Shown: positions 35,468-43,489, counted from the stretch's first letter. The stretch is DNA of 64,000 bases from Paenibacillus peoriae KCTC 3763 (GCF_000236805.1 NZ_AGFX01000021.1:184679-248678); one strand, 5' to 3'. The notes: generated from the sequence alone by a model not told the origin. Made by a program: numbers and translations.

Positions 35468-36553
35468 TTAGTTGATCTCCAGATAATCAATGTAAGCATC
35501 CCATGTCCCGTTATCGGCTGTTACAACAAGCTCAACCTCTTGATTTCCGGTTCCATGGCTGACATTGTTTAGCGTATAGACCGCAGGATTGCTCCCGCCG
35601 AAGTAGAAGGTGCCCTTTGTTTGTCCACCGATTTTTAAGTCGACTCTGGCCATGTTGGAGTTGTTCGAAGCACCACGGAGTGAAAAACTATGGGTGCCGC
35701 TGGAGAAATTCTGCGTATATTTCACCAAATCATTGTTGGCGTATAAAGCGACTCCGTTGAACGGCGAGCTGATATTTCCGGTGTACTGACCGCTTTTGGT
35801 CATACTCTCTGCTTCCACTTTCGTACCTGTGCTTGGAGGAGGAGTAGTTCCGCCACCGGAGCTGCCGCCGATCGTAATTGTATTACTAGTCACAGTAGCA
35901 CTCCCACTGCTTTGGTATCCCTCTACCGTAAGCGAAGTTTCATACATCTTACCCATTGTCATTCCTAAGCTCTCCCACTTCTTGAAGTGTTCGCTAACAG
36001 ATATGGTTCCGCTCGTGCGCTTCGACGTCCGGACACTCCAATACTGCTTAAAAGTTGCAGTGCCTTTAATCGAAGGTTGGTTGACTCGAATAGTCTCATA
36101 TATGTCATATGTCCCCCCGTCAACGGTAAAAGTGCCCTTTGACGTTGCTCCGGGCGGACGCCAGCTGCCCCAGCTATCGACGATGTAATATTCTACGAGC
36201 GGGTCAACCGTCCACCCATAGACACATAAATACGAATTGCCGTTTGGCTGGTAGTTGGCACTGTAGTTTACGGATATGTTTCCAATTTGCTGGTGTGTCT
36301 GGGTCTCGTTGAATTTCTTGCCTTTACGGAATAACGCATTTCCGATGTTACTCCACTGGGCACTGAACGTGCCACCACTATTGAGAGTCATACTTGTGGT
36401 CCCGGAATCCTTCCACAACTCATAGTAATAGCCGTCTTGGGTGCCACTTTGATTTGAGGTGATCGTTGTTGCCGCCTGTGCGGTTACTGCTGGTAATGTA
36501 AGTGAAAAACAAATTAAAATCGACAAAAATAACCACATTCTTTTTTGTTTCAT
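35468..36553 (-). CDS. xynA: GH11 endo-1,4-beta-xylanase with C-terminal CBM36-like module
   Basis: A 361-residue secreted xylanase. The signal peptide ends near AQAA. The GH11 jelly-roll (about 30-235) shows [16 protein letters not shown] with the nucleophile Glu and [15 protein letters not shown] with the acid/base Glu; [15 protein letters not shown] is also typical. A Gly/Pro/Thr linker joins a 120-residue CBM36-like module almost the same as in the downstream esterase. AAAGGAGG precedes the start at 36553. It is the first gene of a two-gene xylan-degradation operon; a near-perfect cre-like site lies about 100 bases upstream. Confidence 0.96.
   Translation of the reverse strand: MKQKRMWLFLSILICFSLTLPAVTAQAATTITSNQSGTQDGYYYELWKDSGTTSMTLNSGGTFSAQWSNIGNALFRKGKKFNETQTHQQIGNISVNYSANYQPNGNSYLCVYGWTVDPLVEYYIVDSWGSWRPPGATSKGTFTVDGGTYDIYETIRVNQPSIKGTATFKQYWSVRTSKRTSGTISVSEHFKKWESLGMTMGKMYETSLTVEGYQSSGSATVTSNTITIGGSSGGGTTPPPSTGTKVEAESMTKSGQYTGNISSPFNGVALYANNDLVKYTQNFSSGTHSFSLRGASNNSNMARVDLKIGGQTKGTFYFGGSNPAVYTLNNVSHGTGNQEVELVVTADNGTWDAYIDYLEIN
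35469..35836 (-). repeat. Direct repeat copy 2 encoding the carbohydrate-binding module
   Basis: Partner of 34356-34723, the same 368-base length without indels, in the 3' part of the xylanase gene. It indicates recent module duplication or gene conversion. Confidence 0.92.
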
Positions 36554-36651
36554 TGTTATTCCTCCTTTTTGTTTCATTTGCATTTAGTCTGACTATGATG
36601 CTGTGTAGTCCGTAGTAAGCTTAATACGTCATTTACTTCCATAAATTGAAT

Positions 36652-36665
36652 TGTAATCGATTACG
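36652..36665. promoter_or_regulatory. cre-like CcpA site upstream of xylanase
   Basis: TGTAATCGATTACG matches TGWAANCGNTNWCA at 13 of 14 positions, with a palindromic TAATCGATTA core. Its position about 100 bases before the xylanase start fits catabolite repression. Confidence 0.65.
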
Positions 36666-36901
36666 AGAAATATTTTATCATAGATTCCTTAATATTTAAC
36701 CTGCAAAAATTCAAGTTATACTGTAGAAAGTTTAGTTATTAATTCCTGCTCGCTCTCTATGAAAAGGAGCCCAAGGAGCCAGTGCAGATTCATGAGATTG
36801 TCTTTTTACCGTTTTATGGTTGCTTAACAGGCGTGAAAACGAATAAAAAAAGCGGAAAGAGAAAATATTAGATGAAAAAGAGTGAAAGAAGGGTCTGCAA
36901 C

Positions 36902-37414
36902 ATGAAAAAACAATGGAAATTGATCGCTGCTATCCTGTATGGAGGAGTGATGATGTATGGTAGTGCGGGAACAGTTGGAGCATTCGGTATAGAAACCGGT
37001 CTCAAGATGATAGCCCCTACTCCCAACAACCCGATTCAAGGTGATGCTGGTCGAGGGAATATGGAGCCACAGGACTGCCGTCGACAAGGGCATACCCACA
37101 AGCACGAGCATGGCAAACGGCCTGGCGGCTGGAATCATCATCTGAACGAAAAAGTAGCCAAGCTTTTGGATATCACTCCTGCCCAGTTGGAGAATGAGCT
37201 GGGACAAGGGAAATCGTTGGCCGATATTGCCAAAAGCAAAGGAATCAAAGAGGAACAGCTCATTGATAAGCTGAAAAATGAAATGACCGTGGATCTGAAA
37301 CGGCTCGTCAACCGTAAAGGCCCGATTACATTCGACCGTAAGCCCGGGGCTCCACATGAAGCTCAATTGAAGCAGGAGTCAGGAACACCTTCAACCTCGG
37401 TTCACGAAAACTAG
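36902..37414 (+). CDS. Secreted small His-rich protein with helical repeat-like motif
   Basis: A 170-residue exported protein. The signal peptide is followed by a His/Lys/Gly-rich segment (RRQGHTHKHEHGKRPGGWNHH) that may bind metal, then the motif LNEKVAKLLDITPAQLENELGQGKSLADIAKSKGIKEEQLIDKL, found in small exported proteins of Bacillales and Clostridia. The tail is Pro/Ser/Thr-rich. ATG 36902 is chosen with GAAGGG upstream; ATG 36872 lacks a site. The function is unknown. Confidence 0.7.
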   Translation: MKKQWKLIAAILYGGVMMYGSAGTVGAFGIETGLKMIAPTPNNPIQGDAGRGNMEPQDCRRQGHTHKHEHGKRPGGWNHHLNEKVAKLLDITPAQLENELGQGKSLADIAKSKGIKEEQLIDKLKNEMTVDLKRLVNRKGPITFDRKPGAPHEAQLKQESGTPSTSVHEN

Positions 37415-37561
37415 ACTAAAAAAGGGATGTCTGGCATGCGACACCAGAAGGTATTAGTGCAGGTGGAGTTGGAAATGTCTATGTAAGCTAATGATATTTG
37501 CTTGAACTTGCCAGGTTTGAGCTATGGTCAAACATGTAAGGGAAAATAGGCAGACAAAAGA

Positions 37562-37596
37562 TAGGCGTTTCTGGAGTAATCCGGAAACGCCTTTGT
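37562..37596. terminator. Bidirectional terminator
   Basis: AGGCGTTTC pairs with GAAACGCCT around a 12-base loop, with T and A runs at the ends. It separates the His-rich gene from the converging Fe-S gene. Confidence 0.8.
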
Positions 37597-37618
37597 GAAT
37601 GGGGCAAGGTTTCGATAT

Positions 37619-38497
37619 TCACCGGGCGGTCCGCATCGGATTCCTGCTCTCGCAGGGTACCTTGGTCTGGCACAGTCCGCAGCCAGCACCCGATTTGGCC
37701 TCGCCGCCGTTTAGAACCGCAAAGTCCCGTGATGCCTGGCCGTACACAAATTTCATGCAGGCAATTTTGTCATGTCCGCCGTCCTTGCTGATGGCTTGCA
37801 CAGGGCAGCGGGTAATACACACACCGCAGATGCCCTTGCTGCACAGCAGGCAGTTTCCAGTATGGCCTATGGATGAAGATGTTCTGGCATCAGGCGTCAC
37901 CTTGAGATCGGTCACCACGGACAGCAAGCGGATGGCAATTCCTTTTTCGGTGATGAAGCCGTCGTTGATACTGAAGGTGCCAAGACCCGCTGCATATGCA
38001 ATGTGGCGCTCCGACCAGTTGGAGATCGGCCCCTCTGCGGCACCATGGATGCTGTACCAATCTGTATCCAGCGGCGCAACCGCACGGTAACCGAGGCCTG
38101 CTAAGTATCCCGTCAAATGCCGCCTCGCAGACTGTACAAAATATTCATCCCCAAAGGTTCGCAGCAGCACCCATTCCCTTGAGGCTCTATCTTTTTGCGC
38201 ACGATTAGCCTTGCGGATCGTCTCACTGATCGGCAGGACAACGCTGATAACGGTGCCTTTATCAAAACTTCCCATTCCAAAGGAACGTTCAAATGCTTCC
38301 TGCGGCGTGGCGTGGTCGGGGCCCACCACTTTTTTGTACTCCTCAAATAAAGGATCATCGGCCGCGGCAAATTGAATAATCGGCTCCTCGTAATAAGGGC
38401 TCTGCAGTTCTTCACAAACATTGCCCTTGTCTTCGCTCACATAGGTTTTCATCTCGGCTACGATGTTTTCTCTCATATCCGGTACGGATTCAAGCAT
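37619..38497 (-). CDS. 4Fe-4S protein related to epoxyqueuosine reductase
   Basis: A 292-residue iron-sulfur protein resembling QueG (B12-dependent epoxyqueuosine reductase). Cys-rich motifs are GNCLLCSKGICGVCITRCPVQAI, typical of a double 4Fe-4S domain, and a second group CMKF...GCGLCQTKVPCE. Shared elements include SWSERHIAYAAGLGTF-like text (here NWSERHIAYAAGLGTFSINDGFIT). It lacks the C-terminal HEAT repeats of true QueG, so it may be a QueG paralogue with another reductase role. The start at 38497 follows GAGAGGGA. Its upstream region has the same palindrome found before the neighbouring MarR gene, so it is likely the MarR target. Confidence 0.83.
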   Translation of the reverse strand: MLESVPDMRENIVAEMKTYVSEDKGNVCEELQSPYYEEPIIQFAAADDPLFEEYKKVVGPDHATPQEAFERSFGMGSFDKGTVISVVLPISETIRKANRAQKDRASREWVLLRTFGDEYFVQSARRHLTGYLAGLGYRAVAPLDTDWYSIHGAAEGPISNWSERHIAYAAGLGTFSINDGFITEKGIAIRLLSVVTDLKVTPDARTSSSIGHTGNCLLCSKGICGVCITRCPVQAISKDGGHDKIACMKFVYGQASRDFAVLNGGEAKSGAGCGLCQTKVPCESRNPMRTAR

Positions 38498-38664
38498 TCT
38501 ATCCACATCCCTCTCCGTGGTTATTGTTCACAGCAAAGTTTCCTTTCAGAAGCCTTATGCGGGCTAAAGAATACACTGACCTCTTACTACAACTGGCGGT
38601 ATTTCTCCGATGACCCGCCGACAATGCCTAAGTATCAATATGGTACCGAGAACATTTCATTTTT

Positions 38665-38682
38665 TTCGTGTATATACACGAA
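38665..38682. promoter_or_regulatory. MarR operator copy 1 (upstream of Fe-S gene)
   Basis: TTCGTGTATATACACGAA is a perfect 18-base palindrome in the gap upstream of the Fe-S gene. It shares TCGTGTA-N2-TACACGA with the site at 39197. Confidence 0.8.
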
Positions 38683-38717
38683 TTGAGCAAACACCTCATG
38701 TATGAGAAGGCGGCGAA

Positions 38718-39173
38718 TCACAAACCCAAATTTTCAATTTTGGATAAGAGTAAGGTCAGTATCTGCAGCTCCCCGTTTCCCAATGACTCCTGCAAAAAAC
38801 GCTGCGCCTCCTCCCAAAGCTCTGCTGCGTCGTTGTATACCGTTCTTCCACTCTCCGTCAGAGTAAGGCAGCGGTTGCGACTACCCTGAGCAGATGTATC
38901 CTCCACATATCCGCTATGCTCCAGTGCCTTCAAATTCCGCACAATCGTGGTCCGGTCGAGCCGCATCTCCAGCGCCAATTCGCTTACACTTGCCGGTCCC
39001 AGCGCAGTTAAGTGCTTGAGTAGCGAGAATTGGCTAATATTGAGTCCGCTCGGGGCCAGATACCGGTCATACAGTCCCGTAACAGCCATCGAGGAACGGC
39101 GCAGATTGATGCAGGTACAGACTGAGGCTGGTCGCTCCTGCAAAGATTTCTTATTCTTCCCTGTCGTTGCCAT
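38718..39173 (-). CDS. MarR family transcriptional regulator
   Basis: A 151-residue winged-helix regulator. The core reads LAPSGLNISQFSLLKHLTALGPASVSELALEMRLDRTTIVRNLKALEHSGYVEDTSAQGSRNRCLTLTESG, giving the MarR recognition helix and beta-wing. A basic N-terminal tail with CTCINLRR contains two Cys that might be redox- or metal-sensing. The start at 39173 has TGGAGA upstream. Palindromic operators stand before this gene and before the downstream Fe-S gene, so it is likely autoregulated and controls that gene. Confidence 0.9.
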   Translation of the reverse strand: MATTGKNKKSLQERPASVCTCINLRRSSMAVTGLYDRYLAPSGLNISQFSLLKHLTALGPASVSELALEMRLDRTTIVRNLKALEHSGYVEDTSAQGSRNRCLTLTESGRTVYNDAAELWEEAQRFLQESLGNGELQILTLLLSKIENLGL

Positions 39174-39196
39174 AGGTTCTCCATTCTTTATACTGT

Positions 39197-39214
39197 TTCG
39201 TGTATCTACACGAT
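39197..39214. promoter_or_regulatory. MarR operator copy 2 (upstream of MarR gene)
   Basis: TTCGTGTATCTACACGAT, with perfect TCGTGTA/TACACGA arms and a two-base centre, lies 24 bases upstream of the MarR start. Confidence 0.8.
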
Positions 39215-39269
39215 CTCAGAAATAACAGGTTTTGTCAGGGAGATTTGTCACAGTAGTCAGCCCTGTAAG

Positions 39270-39438
39270 TCTAGTTGAGTTGGACGCTTCTTTCGTATCC
39301 GGCAAACCGACACCGGATCTTATCGGGTTGTTGTGCCTTTGCGTTTTATCAGTGAAGTTTTTAAAGCAGAGGTAGATTGGAAACCGGAGAGGAACACTGT
39401 CATTATACGAAGTGCTGGCCAAGTAAAAATGCTGTAGT
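39270..39438 (+). pseudogene. Stalk-domain (copper amine oxidase N-domain) gene fragment
   Basis: The 3' part of a lost gene. From 39325 the frame reads YRVVVPLRFISEVFKAEVDW then KPERNTVIIRSAGQVKML and a stop, the typical end of a stalk domain. The upstream part (LVELDASFVSGKPTPD) continues in another frame, indicating a frameshift, and no start codon or N-terminal region remains. Confidence 0.65.
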
Positions 39439-39460
39439 CCTTCCTGCTAATGAAAAGTTG

Positions 39461-39502
39461 AAATAACCAGTCGCCTTGAAGTCAGCCAGCGACTGGTTAT
39501 TT
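39461..39502. terminator. Bidirectional terminator
   Basis: AAATAACCAGTCGC pairs perfectly with GCGACTGGTTATTT around a 14-base loop. It lies between the stalk-domain remnant and the AbrB-like gene. Confidence 0.88.
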
Positions 39503-39532
39503 AGTTTGGCTTAAATATGAGCTGAGCGATAC

Positions 39533-39775
39533 CTATAACAGCTTTTTAAGCTGGGAAATACGGCCTTGGGATACTCTTAGCCATTCAGCATATTCGCCTT
39601 GCTTGGCTGTTGGATGCTCGCGCATGAGTCTTTTTAGCTTCTCAGCCAAATGTTGTGAAGACGACCGATGGACTCCTTCGCCAGCCTTAATCCCCATAGA
39701 GTCTCGGATTTCCTTAGGAACAACAATCCGGCCTAACGTATCCAAGGGACGTGTCATACCTGTATTTTTCATCAT
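39533..39775 (-). CDS. AbrB-like N-terminus fused to helix-turn-helix tail
   Basis: An 80-residue chimera. Residues 1-27 (MMKNTGMTRPLDTLGRIVVP then KEIRDSMGIKAG) are the start of an AbrB/SpoVT swapped-hairpin DNA-binding domain, but the second half of that domain (normally the EIYVD...LKKY strands) is missing. Instead there is a helical segment HLAEKLKRLMREHPTAKQGEYAEWLRVSQGRISQLKKLL that looks like a helix-turn-helix. TAGGAGAT precedes the start at 39775. It may be a genuine small regulator or a deletion fusion. Neighbouring gene is the divergent pheromone receptor. Confidence 0.65.
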   Translation of the reverse strand: MMKNTGMTRPLDTLGRIVVPKEIRDSMGIKAGEGVHRSSSQHLAEKLKRLMREHPTAKQGEYAEWLRVSQGRISQLKKLL

Positions 39776-39949
39776 CCAATAATCTCCTAATAAATTGATA
39801 AAAATCAATAAAGTAAAAGTATTTATCACTGTTCCAAAAGATGGTATTATCATGAATGTAAAGACAATCATTATGCTACTAGTTTTCAAATTATATTTTT
39901 TTTAATAAAATTAGAATTCTATGAAAAATGTTGAAAAGGTGGTTTATCC

Positions 39950-41347
39950 ATGCAAATCACACCTACGATACAGGCAGAAATTCACACTTATCTAAAACGA
40001 AAAGGCTTAACCATGACCGAGTTTGGTCATATTATTGATTTGAATGTAGGTACAGTGAGTGGCATTGTGACAGGCAATCGTTCTATTTCTGTTCACCAAT
40101 TGGACAGTATTACTGCGGGAATGAATTTACCATCGGATTATTTTTACGAACGTTACATTGAAGAGTGCATTGAAGAATCTCCGCTCAACTGGAAAAAGAT
40201 CAGCCCATTCCTGTACCGATGCATTGAGCTAGGGCGACTGGATTGCTTGCAGCGGGTTGTAATTCTATTGTTGGATAACCCCAATTATCCGCCATCGCTC
40301 TTTGATGTTGCCGAAAATGTGTACAAAGACGGTTACAATGAAGCAGCGGCATACCTTTACAAAAAGGTGGCTGAAAGTGAAAAGCAGCAGCATTCAGAGC
40401 GATTGGCGACCTGTCAGTATCGCTTGTTCCAAATCAACGTCGGACAGGATCGGGCCGTCAATCTTCAAGCAGCCATTGAATTTGCCCCTTTTGTTGATCG
40501 CTTAGACGAGATAGAGCAATTAGATGCTTTAAAAGATTTGGCAAACGTGTATAGATCATTAAGCTTGTGGGACAAGGTTTATGAATTTGCATCTCAAATG
40601 GGTCAATTAGGACAGCTTCAATATAATTTGGTTCACAATTCTAAACGAAACGGGACAGAGCCACGAAAAAAGCCAAGCAGACCAATGTTTGTATACATAG
40701 TTTACGCCGAATTGCTGTGTGCTAATGCTTGTGATGCAAAAGGAGATCATGAACAGGCATTAGAACATATTCGTGGTTATGCCGATCTAAGTTGGGTAAA
40801 GGATAAGGACCCTGATACGCTTTATTGGAAGCGACAGTACCAGCAATGGGCAAAAATTAATACTTACGTAAACAGACTTATGTCTGGAGACGTTAGTATC
40901 CTGCCGGATTACGTAGAGTACATGGCTGGTGAAAAAGAGATTTTTGCAGAGCTACTAAACGTCATTGAAGCGGCCAACCGATACAATGTGGATGTAGACC
41001 ATATTCTACAGCGTTTTGAGTCCCAAATTGCAGCATATCAGGAAATACCCTCTACGGATTTATATACCCAACAATTTCTTCCACTTCAGCACGCACGTTT
41101 TTGGTATAAAATGGCTAAATACAGCCTAAATAAAGGCAGATATCCATATGGTTTCAATTGTTTAATAAACGCGCTTGAAAAAGCTGGTACAATTAGTCAT
41201 GTACTACTTATTGCCAATTGTGTCGGATTGTTTTTCAAATTCGGAACACATGCGGTTGCTGAAACACAGGCTCAATTCCAATCTATTTATGAGGAGGTGT
41301 GGGTAAAAAATGATAAAAAAGATGGCTTTAATCTTAATAACAGCTAG
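39950..41347 (+). CDS. RRNPP (AimR/AloR-like) pheromone receptor and transcriptional regulator
   Basis: A 465-residue intracellular peptide receptor. Residues about 5-65 are an XRE helix-turn-helix (YLKRKGLTMTEFGHIIDLNVGTVSGIVTGNRSISVHQLDSITAG). The rest is an array of TPR-like helical hairpins (YNEAAAYLYKKVAESEK, LDALKDLANVYRSLSLWDKVYEFASQ, ANACDAKGDHEQALEHIRGY) as in Rap, PlcR, AimR and related receptors. It matches the layout of the AimR-like Alo systems described in P. polymyxa. AAAAGGTGG precedes the start. The pheromone precursor gene begins inside its 3' end (38-base overlap), giving a receptor-signal cassette. Output targets are unknown; a Spo0E gene follows. Confidence 0.87.
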   Translation: MQITPTIQAEIHTYLKRKGLTMTEFGHIIDLNVGTVSGIVTGNRSISVHQLDSITAGMNLPSDYFYERYIEECIEESPLNWKKISPFLYRCIELGRLDCLQRVVILLLDNPNYPPSLFDVAENVYKDGYNEAAAYLYKKVAESEKQQHSERLATCQYRLFQINVGQDRAVNLQAAIEFAPFVDRLDEIEQLDALKDLANVYRSLSLWDKVYEFASQMGQLGQLQYNLVHNSKRNGTEPRKKPSRPMFVYIVYAELLCANACDAKGDHEQALEHIRGYADLSWVKDKDPDTLYWKRQYQQWAKINTYVNRLMSGDVSILPDYVEYMAGEKEIFAELLNVIEAANRYNVDVDHILQRFESQIAAYQEIPSTDLYTQQFLPLQHARFWYKMAKYSLNKGRYPYGFNCLINALEKAGTISHVLLIANCVGLFFKFGTHAVAETQAQFQSIYEEVWVKNDKKDGFNLNNS

Positions 41348-41429
41348 CTTCTTACTGGTATTCGCAGTACCAGATCAGAATCCAACTTATGGCATATTTA
41401 AACCGCAAGATCACATTGGTGGATCTTGA
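41310..41429 (+). CDS. Secreted pheromone precursor of the RRNPP cassette (AloP/Phr-like)
   Basis: A 39-residue pro-peptide with ribosome site GAGGAGGTG inside the receptor gene and start ATG 41310. It begins MIKKMALILITASFL and continues hydrophobic to about residue 20, an export signal, then has a hydrophilic tail PDQNPTYGIFKPQDHIGGS. By analogy to Phr and Alo peptides, the mature signal would be the last five to seven residues (around DHIGGS), re-imported by an Opp permease and bound by the upstream receptor. A terminator follows 24 bases downstream. The frame differs from the receptor's. Confidence 0.85.
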   Translation: MIKKMALILITASFLLVFAVPDQNPTYGIFKPQDHIGGS

Positions 41430-41452
41430 CCAAGCACTAATTCATTACTATT

Positions 41453-41479
41453 GGCCAGCTTATTGCTGGTCTTTTTTTG
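41453..41479 (+). terminator. Terminator of the receptor-pheromone cassette
   Basis: GGCCAGC pairs with GCTGGTC around TTATT, followed by seven T. Confidence 0.9.
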
Positions 41480-41567
41480 TATTATTTTGTAATTTTTTGA
41501 TTCAAAAAAGCTCCTGACGTATTTGTACATCCCTCTTTAAAATGAGATTCATTAGGAGGTATGCAGG

Positions 41568-41753
41568 ATGAACAAGGATGAAACGTTAGCATTAATTCAA
41601 CAGATGGAGCACGCCAGACAACACTTGCATGATCTTTACGCAGAGTATGGCTTCGGACATGCTTGTGTACTTGAGCAGTCCATACTTTTGGATGAACTGA
41701 TTAATCAGTACAACCGTATGTTTCAGACCAAGAAGCAGCCTCACTATGTTTAG
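41568..41753 (+). CDS. Spo0E-type aspartyl-phosphate phosphatase
   Basis: A 61-residue Spo0E-family protein, related to the one at 24071. Signature SILLDELINQYNRMF follows MEHARQHLHDLYAEYGFGHACVLEQ. AGGAGGT precedes the start with good spacing. It sits just after the pheromone cassette, separated by a terminator, so it is probably an independent transcript, but the shared link to sporulation control is notable. The gene-free stretch from 41754 to 42143 holds only a minus-strand terminator. Confidence 0.88.
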   Translation: MNKDETLALIQQMEHARQHLHDLYAEYGFGHACVLEQSILLDELINQYNRMFQTKKQPHYV

Positions 41754-42004
41754 AGCCAAATCATTGACAACGACGATGCGATATTCAGTCCATACCATCC
41801 CCCCATTTCTTTTATGCAAAACTATGACTCCTCCCACTTAACGTTTATGATTATTCTATATAATGGCTTATTTGAAAATAGAATACATGTCCATGTCATA
41901 AAATGTTAATAAACTGGTGGAGGTGTATACTTTGCATTCGCAATAGTAGCTAGGCTGACGGCACTAGAAACAAGTGATCATTTAACATGGCAGACCAAGC
42001 CAAC

Positions 42005-42036
42005 AAAAAAGCAGAGCTCCATAAAAGAGCCCTGCA
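42005..42036 (-). terminator. Terminator of the acyltransferase gene
   Basis: On the minus strand GCAGGGCTC pairs with GAGCTCTGC (one G-U) around seven bases and six T follow. It is about 110 bases past the acyltransferase stop. Confidence 0.75.
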
Positions 42037-42143
42037 AAAGTCTTGATTTTGTTTGAATCAGAACTCCGTACTGGAAAATACATATAAGCTGAATTTAAAA
42101 GTGTATCCGCTTTGGAAGGCTCTTCTGGAGCCTCCCTTTTCCA

Positions 42144-43370
42144 TTAGCCAAGCTCCTGCGTGCCTTTGGAAGCACGTTTGGACGAAGGAAACTGGAACCG
42201 AAACGGGCGCCAGTTCAACCGCTGGCGACCTTTGGAGCCGACAATCCATTTGCCTCCAGGCAGATGGGCAAACAGCCAGCTAATGCCCAGCGAAACACTT
42301 GCGACAACGGTAAACGTAATCAGCGTAGCCGTAAAATGATGGTCGCCCAGCGAAAGCGGGCGTGTGTAATAGGATATGAAGGCCAGCACGAGCGCATGTG
42401 CCAGATATCCCCCGAAGGAATAGCGTCCGATCCAGTTCAGCATGCGGCGAAACGGCTCGGAGCGCTTGTCTTTTTGCAAATGGAGCAGCAGTCCGTATAA
42501 CAAAAGCAACTGCGAGACAATCAGCACAAAGGTGCTTGGCTTAAGATAGGTGGAAATATTCAGATTGATCGTATCGCCTGACTGGATCAGCATGGTGTGA
42601 CCCATGAGCATGAACAGACCAATAAAGACAAATACATTCCAGGGCAATGTCTGTTGGGCCAGTCCCCGCCAGGTGTCTGTCATATAAGCGCATACTGCGC
42701 CCAGCATAAAATAGAAAAAATACATAACAAAGTTATAAGTGCGGTAATCTAACAAGGCCTGCCAAAAGGACGGCAACCGGGTGCTCCATGCAGACATGTC
42801 ATAGTAGGACCATTGTAGCAGGAGCGCATAAGCCGCAGCGGCGATCAGCATGACAGCCAACACGAGTTGCTTGCGTCTTTTTGTGCTATAACGACGTAGA
42901 AACGCTTGAACCTGCCCGGCCGCTTTTGCAAATAAGGGAAACAAAATGTAAAACTGAAAGATCATCACCACAAACCATAGATGATATCCGCTGACAGGTA
43001 TAATCATTTCTTCGAACATGCCCTTGTAAAAATAAATATTTCCCCACTGCGCTGTCGACCAGTCCTGAGTACATAGCCAATAAACGATCGTCCAGCAGAG
43101 AAATGGAACATAAATATCTCGAAACCGTCTGCCAATGTAACGGGGATAGCCAATCGGTTTGTTTCCATTATAAAAAAGCAGCGCCGCAGACAGGAAAACG
43201 AACGTCGGTGTGCCAAAGCGTGTCAAATGGTACAGCATTGCGAGCATAACGGAATCCGGCTGCTGAATATCGCTGCGATATATATATTCGCCAATGCAAT
43301 GCTGAAGCACGACAGCGAGGTAGGCAAGACCCCGCAGTTCTGTCCACTCCGCGATACGCGGCTTGCTCAT
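42144..43370 (-). CDS. Acyltransferase family 3 membrane protein
   Basis: A 408-residue polytopic membrane acyltransferase of the OafA/YrhL type, which transfers acyl groups to extracytoplasmic sugars. The N-terminal motif TELRGLAYLAVVLQHC carries the family's Arg and conserved His; about ten membrane helices follow (for example YNFVMYFFYFMLGAVCAYM and NVFVFIGLFMLMGHTML), and SFGGYLAHALVLAFI is a typical late motif. The tail is basic. AAGGAG precedes the start at 43370. It is divergent from the sugar-sensing operon; substrate unknown, with wall polymer or exopolysaccharide acetylation plausible. Confidence 0.88.
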   Translation of the reverse strand: MSKPRIAEWTELRGLAYLAVVLQHCIGEYIYRSDIQQPDSVMLAMLYHLTRFGTPTFVFLSAALLFYNGNKPIGYPRYIGRRFRDIYVPFLCWTIVYWLCTQDWSTAQWGNIYFYKGMFEEMIIPVSGYHLWFVVMIFQFYILFPLFAKAAGQVQAFLRRYSTKRRKQLVLAVMLIAAAAYALLLQWSYYDMSAWSTRLPSFWQALLDYRTYNFVMYFFYFMLGAVCAYMTDTWRGLAQQTLPWNVFVFIGLFMLMGHTMLIQSGDTINLNISTYLKPSTFVLIVSQLLLLYGLLLHLQKDKRSEPFRRMLNWIGRYSFGGYLAHALVLAFISYYTRPLSLGDHHFTATLITFTVVASVSLGISWLFAHLPGGKWIVGSKGRQRLNWRPFRFQFPSSKRASKGTQELG

Positions 43371-43489
43371 CCATATCACTCCTTTTCGCAAAGATTCGTA
43401 TAGGGTCCTTTAACACAATTGAAGGTATTGTAACGCAGGAACATTAGTGCAGGATTAACGTTACCTGAAAGTTGGCAGAGCGGAAGTAG

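Noticed and set aside
42113-42140. Hairpin GGAAGGCTC/GAGCCTCC next to the acyltransferase stop.
   Set aside because: No T run on the minus strand; a better terminator for that gene lies at 42005-42036.
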